A stretch of 64,000 nt of DNA from WHSW01 sp963851045 (GTDB lineage: Bacteria > Actinomycetota > Thermoleophilia > Solirubrobacterales > 70-9). The notes below the pieces were generated by a model that saw nothing but the letters and a program-made list of their open reading frames with translations, did not search any database and was not told the origin of the DNA. Made by a program: the position numbers and the translations under genes. This document shows, piece after piece, positions 26,467 to 32,818 of this stretch (position 1 is its first letter; each line of letters starts with the position of its first letter). The stretch spans positions 372,001 through 436,000 of the forward strand of contig CAWKNC010000001.1 in the NCBI GenBank assembly GCA_963851045.1. Reading direction: 5' to 3'.

Positions 26467-27380
26467 CGACCGCCGAGCTTGTCGGCGACGGTGGCGCACT
26501 CGCGCGAAGCGACGATCTCTTTCGCTGCGCGACGTACCTCGAGGCCGAGGGCGTAACGCACACTTTGCGACTGAGGTTCGCGGGTGGCGAGTCCCTGGTT
26601 CCGCTTTGCGTTCGCCAGATCGACGACGACCGCATCGACGCGATCTCGCCCTACGGCTATCCGGGCGGTCTCGTCCGCGGCCTCCCGCCAGCCGCCGCGG
26701 AGATCGACTGGAGTTCGACGGGTCTTGTCAGCATCTTCGCCCGCGAACGGTTGGGCGCCGAGCCCTGGCTCGCGGACCCGTCGCCCCGAGGGGCCGTGCG
26801 TGTGCACGACCCCTCCCAGCCCCGCGAGATCCGACCGCGACTCGCCGAGCAGGTTCGTGCCAACGAGCGCGCGGGGTGGGTGACCGAGGTCGTGGCTGGG
26901 CCGGCCGCTTCAGCTTCCGACCGGGCCGCATTCGCGGCTGCCTACGGCCAGACCATGCGGGGCGTTGGGGCCGCGGAGCGCTACCTCTTCGCGCCCTCCT
27001 ACTTCGACGCGGCCCTCGCTTTCGAGCGCAGCTGGCTGGTAATCGCCCGCGGCGACGGCGCGGTGGGAGCCGGCGCGATAGCTGCCGTGAGCGACGGCTT
27101 CCTGCATTACTTCCTCGGCGGTACGGCCGACTCGGCCCGTGAGGCCTCGCCCTTTAAGAACGTCGTCGTCGCGATGCTCGACCTGGCCGACGATCTCGGG
27201 CTACCGCTCAACCTCGGCGGTGGGGTCAAGCCAAAGGACGGCCTGGACGAGTTCAAGCGGGGCTTCGCAAACTCCGGGCGCGAGTTCACCACCCACGAGA
27301 TCGTGTGCGACCCCGTCGCGTACGCGGCGCTGAGCGAGGGCACCGACGCTGGCGGGTTCTTTCCCGCCTACCGCGCCTAG
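26457..27380 (+). CDS. FemAB/BioF2-like GNAT-fold transferase
   Basis: 307 residues, GTG start overlapping the previous gene. The N-terminal half has 'LFRCATYLEAEGVTHTLRL', the C-terminal half 'HYFLGGTADSAREASPFKNVV' and 'NLGGGVKPKDGLDEFKRGF', the arrangement of FemAB-type/BioF2-like double-GNAT proteins common in polysaccharide and capsule loci. These use aminoacyl-tRNA or acyl donors to modify wall or glycan precursors. Its TAG stop sits in a CTAG shared with the convergent amidase gene. Confidence 0.8.
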   Translation: MGLATAELVGDGGALARSDDLFRCATYLEAEGVTHTLRLRFAGGESLVPLCVRQIDDDRIDAISPYGYPGGLVRGLPPAAAEIDWSSTGLVSIFARERLGAEPWLADPSPRGAVRVHDPSQPREIRPRLAEQVRANERAGWVTEVVAGPAASASDRAAFAAAYGQTMRGVGAAERYLFAPSYFDAALAFERSWLVIARGDGAVGAGAIAAVSDGFLHYFLGGTADSAREASPFKNVVVAMLDLADDLGLPLNLGGGVKPKDGLDEFKRGFANSGREFTTHEIVCDPVAYAALSEGTDAGGFFPAYRA

Positions 27381-28579
27381 GGCGTCGAGACGCCGCCGTC
27401 AGGCGGGTCCGTGGGATCGGTGGGTGCGGTTGGGTCGGTCGGCGGCGCCGTGCCGCCGAACTCGTCGATGCGCGCCTGCACCATTCGCCGAATCGAGGGG
27501 ATGTCGAGCTGCAGCCTTTCGCCGGGGCATTCCGTGAGGCCGACGTCGCGATGGCCGATCACCCTGTTCAGCCGGACCCTGCGACCGGCCGGGTAGCGAC
27601 TGAGATCGCCACCGGCGGACTTCACGGTCGTCTTCCCCTTCGCGGTCAGGCCATGGACCGAGAGCTTCCAGGCGAGGTACTGGATGATCGCCGTACGCGC
27701 CTGCGGGGTGATGGGGGTGGTGCTGTGGTCTCCGATCGAGGAGATGCTCGTGGTCGTGGCGTTGAAGCCCTGGGCGTGCGCGCCGACGATCGCCTTCTTG
27801 AGTCCGCCGGCGCGGCCCGCGTAGAGCGTCCCGAAGCGGTCGACGAGGGCGTTGTAGCCGATGTCGTTCCAGCCGTTGGCGTTGCGGTGATAGCGGCAGA
27901 TGCCGAGCACCACGTCGGGTGCCTCTGTGGCTGTGTAGCTGTTCGCCGTCGCGGTGTGGTGGATCACGGCGGCTTGGACGGTGCCCTTGACAGGACCGGT
28001 TCGAGGCTTGCACCCGCCCTTCGCGAGCGCCGCCCCCCAAGCGCGGCGACCGACGACCCGCGGGCGCGGCGCCTGTGCCTCGGCGTCGGTGCCGCGGACC
28101 AGCGTGGTCGCGGAGATAAATGCCGAGTTGATCGCCTGGCGGGCCTTGGTCAGCAGGCCCTCGGCCGGCGTGGTGGTGCCCGAAACGTTCACGTAGTGCA
28201 CCGTTCCACGCGGGCGGAAGTGGTGCGTCCGCAACTGCAACTGGTCTGCGCCGCCGAAATAGACCGGGTTGCCGTCGGAGGTCTCAACCCACTCGGTCCA
28301 CTCGCCGCCGTCGCTGCGAGCGCGCAGCTCATAGGGGCGCATCTCACCCGCGAGCCCGGCGAGATCGAAGTGCGCAGGGGCGTTCAGTTTCGCCGAGACG
28401 AAGTGGGATGTTCGCTTGGCCGCTTCACGGTCAACGCCGCCGAGTCGCTGCTCGAAGTCGACCCCGCCCGGCCGGTAGGCCTGGGAGGAGAGGGCGGGAG
28501 CCGCGACGTAGCCGCAACTGATCGCGGCCGCAATCGCCAGCAGATATCGAAGCTTTGCGCGCACCAAGGTCTTCAACAC
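27377..28579 (-). CDS. Secreted PGRP-type N-acetylmuramoyl-L-alanine amidase
   Basis: 400 residues. N-terminal signal peptide or anchor (~8-30), a ~130-residue beta-rich region, then a peptidoglycan-recognition/amidase_2 domain (~175-375): 'RRAWGA', zinc ligand region 'AAVIHHTATANSY', 'GWNDIGYNALVDRFGTLY', and 'GHRDVGLTECPG' with the second His and the Cys ligand. It cleaves the MurNAc-L-Ala bond outside the cell. The C-terminus ends in a Thr/Pro/Asp-rich stretch. It is the 3' neighbour of the polysaccharide locus, sharing a CTAG stop with it. Confidence 0.92.
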   Translation of the reverse strand: MLKTLVRAKLRYLLAIAAAISCGYVAAPALSSQAYRPGGVDFEQRLGGVDREAAKRTSHFVSAKLNAPAHFDLAGLAGEMRPYELRARSDGGEWTEWVETSDGNPVYFGGADQLQLRTHHFRPRGTVHYVNVSGTTTPAEGLLTKARQAINSAFISATTLVRGTDAEAQAPRPRVVGRRAWGAALAKGGCKPRTGPVKGTVQAAVIHHTATANSYTATEAPDVVLGICRYHRNANGWNDIGYNALVDRFGTLYAGRAGGLKKAIVGAHAQGFNATTTSISSIGDHSTTPITPQARTAIIQYLAWKLSVHGLTAKGKTTVKSAGGDLSRYPAGRRVRLNRVIGHRDVGLTECPGERLQLDIPSIRRMVQARIDEFGGTAPPTDPTAPTDPTDPPDGGVSTP

Positions 28580-28609
28580 CCTGGCAAGTCGAAGGATTCG
28601 GGGTGGGTT

Positions 28610-29365
28610 TCAGCCCGAGAGCTGAATCGGAACGTTCTCGGGCCCGCGACCGCGATAGGTGTCGCGGAAGTCGCGAATCGCGTCGATCGTGGCGTCGCCG
28701 TCGAAGGTCTTGCAGGTCATCAACTGGGTCCATGCGGTCACGGCGACCTCGTCGGACATCTCAGGGTTGGGAAAGAACAGCATCCCGTCTGGGCTCTCGT
28801 CGAAGACGCCCTTGAGCGCGAGCTGGTCGTCCTCGGACAGGTCGGGCGAGTACTGGATCTCGATCCTTCCGTGCTCGAGCGAATGCACGAAATACCACGG
28901 TGGTGGGAAGGTCGAGTACGCACCATCCGCCAGCTGCTCGGGGTTGTGATCGCCCGAGGTCGGCGGACTCGTGTCGTACTTGGGGACCTCGCTCTCCTTG
29001 TTCACGTGCTGGTTGCCCTGCTCTTCGAGATCGAGCTGAAGCTCGCATCCGGCGGCCTTCGCGGCCGCTGTCAGGTCGCCCTGCGCCAGCGCTGGCGGCG
29101 GTGTTCCCTCGCGACCATCGGGCTCCTGGCCGTGCAGGAATCCGCTGAGGGTCTCGATGTGAGCGTTAGCGGGAAGGTCCGCGGAGGGATCGACCTTCTC
29201 GTCACCGCCGGTGAGCACGATCACCAGGCCGACGACAACGGCGAGCGCGAGGACGCCGGCGGCCACATAGCCGAGCAGCAGCCGTCGCCGCTCGGCGGCC
29301 GAGGCGGCCTTCTCGGCGGCGAGCCGCTCCGCGCGGCGCCTGTCGCGTTCAGACTTGGTCGACAT
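28610..29365 (-). CDS. Membrane-anchored DUF3105 protein
   Basis: 251 residues. Arg-rich cytoplasmic N-terminus, a membrane helix (~30-52), and an extracytoplasmic DUF3105 domain with the family landmarks 'YDTSPPTSGDHN', 'VHSLEHGRIEIQY' and 'AWTQLMTCKTFD'. The conserved HxxxHG-like and Pro/His residues suggest metal binding, but no function is established for the family. Two minus-strand genes flank it at short distance. Confidence 0.88.
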   Translation of the reverse strand: MSTKSERDRRRAERLAAEKAASAAERRRLLLGYVAAGVLALAVVVGLVIVLTGGDEKVDPSADLPANAHIETLSGFLHGQEPDGREGTPPPALAQGDLTAAAKAAGCELQLDLEEQGNQHVNKESEVPKYDTSPPTSGDHNPEQLADGAYSTFPPPWYFVHSLEHGRIEIQYSPDLSEDDQLALKGVFDESPDGMLFFPNPEMSDEVAVTAWTQLMTCKTFDGDATIDAIRDFRDTYRGRGPENVPIQLSG

Positions 29366-29372
29366 GGGCCGA

Positions 29373-30194
29373 TCAGCCTAGCGCTGGGGCCTTATCCGTT
29401 TCATAAACCTCGGCGACGAACGTCGCCAGTTCGTCGTCCAGGCGCCCGGGCTTGAGCCGCCACTCGAGAATCGAGTCGGCGTTGACCAGGCGTGCGTTCG
29501 GCATCTCGGAGACGAGCATGTCCGAGTCGATGAACGGATGCAACGGATCCGACGGGTGACCGATGACGAGCGCAGGAAGCCCAATCAGCTCACGCTCTGA
29601 TTGCGGCGGGGCTGTGCGGCCAAAGAGCAGACCCTCGAGGACAGCCTCCGAAGCCTCGGGCGGCCGGCGGGTCCAGTCGAGCAACAGGTCCACGAGATAC
29701 CGAGAACGGGGTACGCGCCCGGTGACCTCGGCGACGGCCCGCAGCACCGGCTTGCCGAAGCGCAGGGTCACGAGGACCGGCAGGAAGATCAGGCCCGCGG
29801 CAACGAGAGCGTTGTCGAGGACCGGCATCTCGATGAACAGCCCGCGCGCCGCCTTTGGATGGCGCACCGCCATTTCGAGCGCCGCGTTGGCGCCAAGCGA
29901 GGTGCCGCCGACCACCGGCCGATCGAGGCCGAGCTCGTCGATCAGGGCGGCGAGCTGGTCGCCAAAGTCGGGCATCGAGTACTTGCGCTTCTCGTAGGGC
30001 ATGTCCGACTGTCCGTGGCCGAGCAGGTCGACCGTGATCACGCGGATCCCGCGCCTGGCCATCTCGGGCGCCACGTGGTCGAACATGTGGCGGTTCATCA
30101 ACAGCCCGTGAGCGAGCACCAATACGCGGTCGCCCTCGCCGAACTCGGCGTAGGCGATGCGATGCCCGCCATAAACGAAGCTGCCCTCGCGCAT
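29373..30194 (-). CDS. Alpha/beta hydrolase
   Basis: 273 residues. Alpha/beta-hydrolase fold with oxyanion region 'VLAHGLLMNRHMFDHVAPEM', 'VDLLGHGQSDMP', nucleophile elbow 'GGTSLGANAAL' (GxSxG, Ser ~96), a late Asp in 'PSDPLHPFIDSD'. The usual catalytic His is expected near the C-terminus, but the tail 'LEWRLKPGRLDDELATFV' has no clear HxxxE, so catalysis should be checked. Substrate unknown; esterase or epoxide-hydrolase-like enzymes share this pattern. Confidence 0.87.
   Translation of the reverse strand: MREGSFVYGGHRIAYAEFGEGDRVLVLAHGLLMNRHMFDHVAPEMARRGIRVITVDLLGHGQSDMPYEKRKYSMPDFGDQLAALIDELGLDRPVVGGTSLGANAALEMAVRHPKAARGLFIEMPVLDNALVAAGLIFLPVLVTLRFGKPVLRAVAEVTGRVPRSRYLVDLLLDWTRRPPEASEAVLEGLLFGRTAPPQSERELIGLPALVIGHPSDPLHPFIDSDMLVSEMPNARLVNADSILEWRLKPGRLDDELATFVAEVYETDKAPALG
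29375..29380 (-). promoter_or_regulatory. -10 box TAGGCT, 9 nt before the DUF3105 start
   Basis: On the minus strand TAGGCT ends 9 nt before the ATG, so the transcript would have almost no leader. Confidence 0.4.
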
Positions 30195-30202
30195 GCAGGC
30201 AA

Positions 30203-30208
30203 AGTTTA
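30203..30208 (-). promoter_or_regulatory. -10 box TAAACT, 8 nt before the hydrolase start
   Basis: On the minus strand TAAACT ends 8 nt before the ATG of the alpha/beta hydrolase; leaderless arrangement. Confidence 0.45.
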
Positions 30209-30245
30209 AGGTGCGTGGTCGGTCGGCCAGCCGCTACTGGGAGGC

Positions 30246-31166
30246 TCAGCCGCCGACGTAGGTGCGGGCATCGGTCCCCGCCGCGGCGCGCTCCCACGGG
30301 CGAGATGCGTGCAGCGCCGCCAACACGGCGCGGGTCCCCGAGGCACGGTTGAGCGCTATGAAGTGAATCCCCGGAGCCCCGGCGCCAAGCAACTCCTCGC
30401 ACTGGCGCGCGGCGTAGGCGACGCCGAGCAGGCGCTCGGCCTCCTCGTCGCCACCGAGCGATTCCATGGCGCGCGAGAGATCCGTGGGGATCTCGGCATC
30501 GCAGAGCTTGCAGATCCGTGCCACCTGCCCGTAGCTGGAGATCGGGATTACGGCGGGAATGATCGGCACCTCGATTCCGATCTCGCGAGCCGCGGCAACG
30601 AAGTCGAAGTAGACGTTGTTGTCGAAAAAGAGCTGGGTGATCAGAAACGCGGCGCCGGCGTCGACCTTCGTCTTTAGGTAGCCGAGATCGGTCTGCATGT
30701 CGGGGGCCTCCGGATGGACCTCCGGAAAGCAGGCGCCGCCGAGGGTGAAGTCGTGGCTGTCACCGATGAACGAGATCAGCTCCGTTGCGCTGGAGAGCCC
30801 GTCCTCGGGCGGCGAGAAGTTCGACTCGCCCCGCGGCGGGTCGCCCCGCAGTGCCATCACGTTCTCGATCCCTGCCTCGCGGAAGCGATCCAGCAACGCA
30901 CGCAGGCCGTCGCGGGTCTCGCCGACGCAGCTCAAGTGTGCCATCGCCTCGAGTCCGAACTCGTCCTTCATCCGCGAAACCATCTCGACGGTGCCGTCGC
31001 GAGTGGAACCCCCGGCGCCGTAGGTGACCGAGACGTAATCGGGCTCGAGCGGCTTCAGCATCTGCACGGTCTCGAGCAGCATCGCGTGTCCCTCAGGTGT
31101 CTTCGGGGGGAAGAACTCGACCGAGAAGACCGGGCGCTTGCTGGCGAGAAGCTCGTCAATCCGCAT
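30246..31166 (-). CDS. metF: 5,10-methylenetetrahydrofolate reductase
   Basis: 306 residues from the ATG of MRIDELLASKRP; the frame upstream of it is the antisense of the ABC gene. FAD-dependent TIM barrel that reduces methylene-THF to methyl-THF for methionine synthesis. Family landmarks: 'FSVEFFPPKTPEGHAM' with the catalytic Glu, 'SVTYGAGGSTRDGT', 'LSCVGETRDGLRALL', 'ALRGDPPRGESNFSPP' and 'QLFFDNNVYFDFV'. Normal family length. Divergent from an ABC ATPase gene across only 34 bp, so the promoters overlap. Confidence 0.95.
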   Translation of the reverse strand: MRIDELLASKRPVFSVEFFPPKTPEGHAMLLETVQMLKPLEPDYVSVTYGAGGSTRDGTVEMVSRMKDEFGLEAMAHLSCVGETRDGLRALLDRFREAGIENVMALRGDPPRGESNFSPPEDGLSSATELISFIGDSHDFTLGGACFPEVHPEAPDMQTDLGYLKTKVDAGAAFLITQLFFDNNVYFDFVAAAREIGIEVPIIPAVIPISSYGQVARICKLCDAEIPTDLSRAMESLGGDEEAERLLGVAYAARQCEELLGAGAPGIHFIALNRASGTRAVLAALHASRPWERAAAGTDARTYVGG

Positions 31167-31174
31167 TGAATGTG

Positions 31175-31193
31175 ATGGTAGAGCGCCTAGACT
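31175..31193. promoter_or_regulatory. Face-to-face -10 boxes between metF and the ABC ATPase gene
   Basis: In the 34-bp gap the plus strand has TAGACT (31188-31193) ending 7 nt before ATG 31201, and the minus strand has TACCAT (31180-31175) ending 8 nt before the metF ATG. Both transcripts would be leaderless, and the two promoters must compete for polymerase because their -35 regions lie inside the opposite gene. Confidence 0.5.
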
Positions 31194-31200
31194 GGTCTCA

Positions 31201-31995
31201 ATGCAGTCCGGCGACCAGTCGGACCCGGTCATCGAACTGACCGGTGTCGGCAAGCGGTTCGGTAAGTCGGTCGTACTCGAGGACGTCAACCTCAGCGTTC
31301 CGCGCGGCGAGACAACCGTGCTCCTCGGACCGTCGGGCGCCGGCAAGACGGTGACGATCAGCCACATCATCGGCCTGATCCGCCCCGATCGCGGCACCGT
31401 GACCATCGACGGCCGCAATCTCGCGCGCCTCGACGACGCAGAGCTGAACTCGCTGCGCCAGGAGATGGCAGTCGTGCTCCAGGGAACCCTTCCGTTCACC
31501 TGCGGCCTGTTCTTTTCGCTCAACGTGTTCGAGAACGTCGCCTTCCCGCTCCGCAAGCGCCACCGCTGGTCGGAGGAGCTCGTTCGCGAGACCACGCTCA
31601 CTCACCTCGGGATGGTTGGGCTGCGCGACCGCGCCGATGCGATGCCCGATCAACTCTCGGCGGGTATGTGCAAGCGGGTCGCAATCGCGCGGGCGCTCGC
31701 CCTCGAGCCCAAGATCCTGATCATCGACGACTTCGACTCCGGCATCGACGGCGTCCGTCTCAAGCTTCTGAGCCAAATGCTCTCCGATTACGCCGACGAC
31801 AGCGATGCGACCCTTCTGGTGTCGACCCACAGCATGAGCGCGGCGCGGATGATCGCCGACCACATCGCGGTGATCCACGAGGGCACCGTCGTCTCGGCCG
31901 GCCCGGCGGTCGACCAGCTCGCGTCGTCGGAGCCGCTCGTTCACCAGCTGGTCACCGGCTCCACCGAGGGGCCGATCAAGCTCCGCGACGTCTGA
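31201..31995 (+). CDS. Orphan ABC-transporter ATPase, MlaF-like
   Basis: 264 residues. Walker A GPSGAGKT (~45), a Q-loop Gln in 'MAVVLQGTLPFTCG', signature LSAGM (usual LSGGQ), Walker B 'ILIIDDFDSGID' in which Asp replaces the catalytic Glu and the usual Pro is lost, and an H-loop His in 'LLVSTHSMSAA'. Overall closest to MlaF/phospholipid-import ATPases. No permease, MCE or substrate-binding gene is next to it. Altered Walker B suggests slow ATP hydrolysis or a regulatory role. Last 20 bp overlap the convergent SDR gene. Confidence 0.85.
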   Translation: MQSGDQSDPVIELTGVGKRFGKSVVLEDVNLSVPRGETTVLLGPSGAGKTVTISHIIGLIRPDRGTVTIDGRNLARLDDAELNSLRQEMAVVLQGTLPFTCGLFFSLNVFENVAFPLRKRHRWSEELVRETTLTHLGMVGLRDRADAMPDQLSAGMCKRVAIARALALEPKILIIDDFDSGIDGVRLKLLSQMLSDYADDSDATLLVSTHSMSAARMIADHIAVIHEGTVVSAGPAVDQLASSEPLVHQLVTGSTEGPIKLRDV

Positions 31996-32722
31996 GCGCG
32001 ATCTTCGCCGTCGCCTGAGCGGTCGGCTTGACCGCCACGTAGTCGATGTCGACGTTCGGCGGTCGGGATGCGCAGAAGGCGACGATCTCGGCCACGTCCT
32101 TGGCGACAAGCGGCTCCAGCCCGTCGTAGACCGCCTGGGCCTTGTCGCGGTCGCCATCGAAGCGGACGAGGGCAAACTCCGTCTCCACCAGCCCCGGGGC
32201 GATCTCCGTCACGCGGATGCCGTCCTCGAGCAACTCGAGTCGCAGCGTCTGTGCGAGCGCGTGGACGGCGTGCTTGGCGGCCGTGTAGCCGCCGCCGCCC
32301 TCGTAGGCCTCGACGCCGGCAACCGAGCCGATGATCTGGATGGCCGGCGCGTCGGCCTGCCTCAGCGCCGGCAGGAGCGCACGGGTCACGCGCGCGACGC
32401 CGAGGACGTTCGACTCGAACATCTCGATCCAGCTCGCGTCGTCGAACTCGGCCACCGGCTCCAGCCCAAGCGCGCCGCCGGCACTGTGGACGACGAGGTC
32501 GAGCGTGTCGATGGTCGCCGCGACCGCGTCGATCGAAGCCTGGTCGGTCACGTCCAGGCGCGCAGCACGCCCGCCGACCTCGGCCGCCAGCGCCTCACAG
32601 CGCTCCAGGCGCCTCGCCGCGGCGATCGTCTCAAACCCCGCCTCCGCCAGCGCCCGCACGCTCGCCTCACCGATGCCGCTGGAGGCGCCGGTTACGAGAG
32701 CAATGGGGCGCGCGCCGCTCAC
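31976..32722 (-). CDS. Short-chain dehydrogenase/reductase
   Basis: 248 residues from GTG 32722. Classical SDR: NAD(P) loop 'TGASSGIGEASV' (~14-21), 'AARRLERCEAL' after beta-2 (basic residues favour NADP), 'HSAGGALG' in place of NNAG, catalytic Ser in 'IIGSVAG', and YTAAK (Tyr ~151, Lys ~155). Resembles serine/3-hydroxy-acid dehydrogenases of the YdfG type; substrate not predictable. Confidence 0.88.
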   Translation of the reverse strand: MSGARPIALVTGASSGIGEASVRALAEAGFETIAAARRLERCEALAAEVGGRAARLDVTDQASIDAVAATIDTLDLVVHSAGGALGLEPVAEFDDASWIEMFESNVLGVARVTRALLPALRQADAPAIQIIGSVAGVEAYEGGGGYTAAKHAVHALAQTLRLELLEDGIRVTEIAPGLVETEFALVRFDGDRDKAQAVYDGLEPLVAKDVAEIVAFCASRPPNVDIDYVAVKPTAQATAKIALRRRGA

Positions 32723-32729
32723 GCCAGCG

Positions 32730-32735
32730 AGGCTA
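32730..32735 (-). promoter_or_regulatory. -10 box TAGCCT, 7 nt before the SDR start
   Basis: On the minus strand TAGCCT ends 7 nt before GTG 32722; supports this GTG as the start and a leaderless transcript. Confidence 0.45.
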
Positions 32736-32757
32736 GCTCAGCCGCCCACCCACCCCC

Positions 32758-32806
32758 GTCGAGTGCCGCATAAACCACCGGATGGGTGGTTAACCCGGCA
32801 CTCGAC
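32758..32806. repeat. 49-bp dispersed inverted repeat, copy 2
   Basis: GTCGAGTG...CACTCGAC ends as in copy 1, and a longer internal dyad (TAAACCACC / GGTGGTTA around GGATG). It ends 12 bp before the penicillin-acylase stop and sits upstream of the SDR promoter, so transcribed RNA could form a strong hairpin downstream of the acylase gene. No T-run follows. Confidence 0.75.
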
Positions 32807-32818
32807 AGCGAAAGGGCG

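Noticed and set aside
27305..29455. 716-codon plus-strand frame opposite the amidase and DUF3105 genes
   Set aside because: Antisense shadow; amidase and DUF3105 motifs on minus are decisive.
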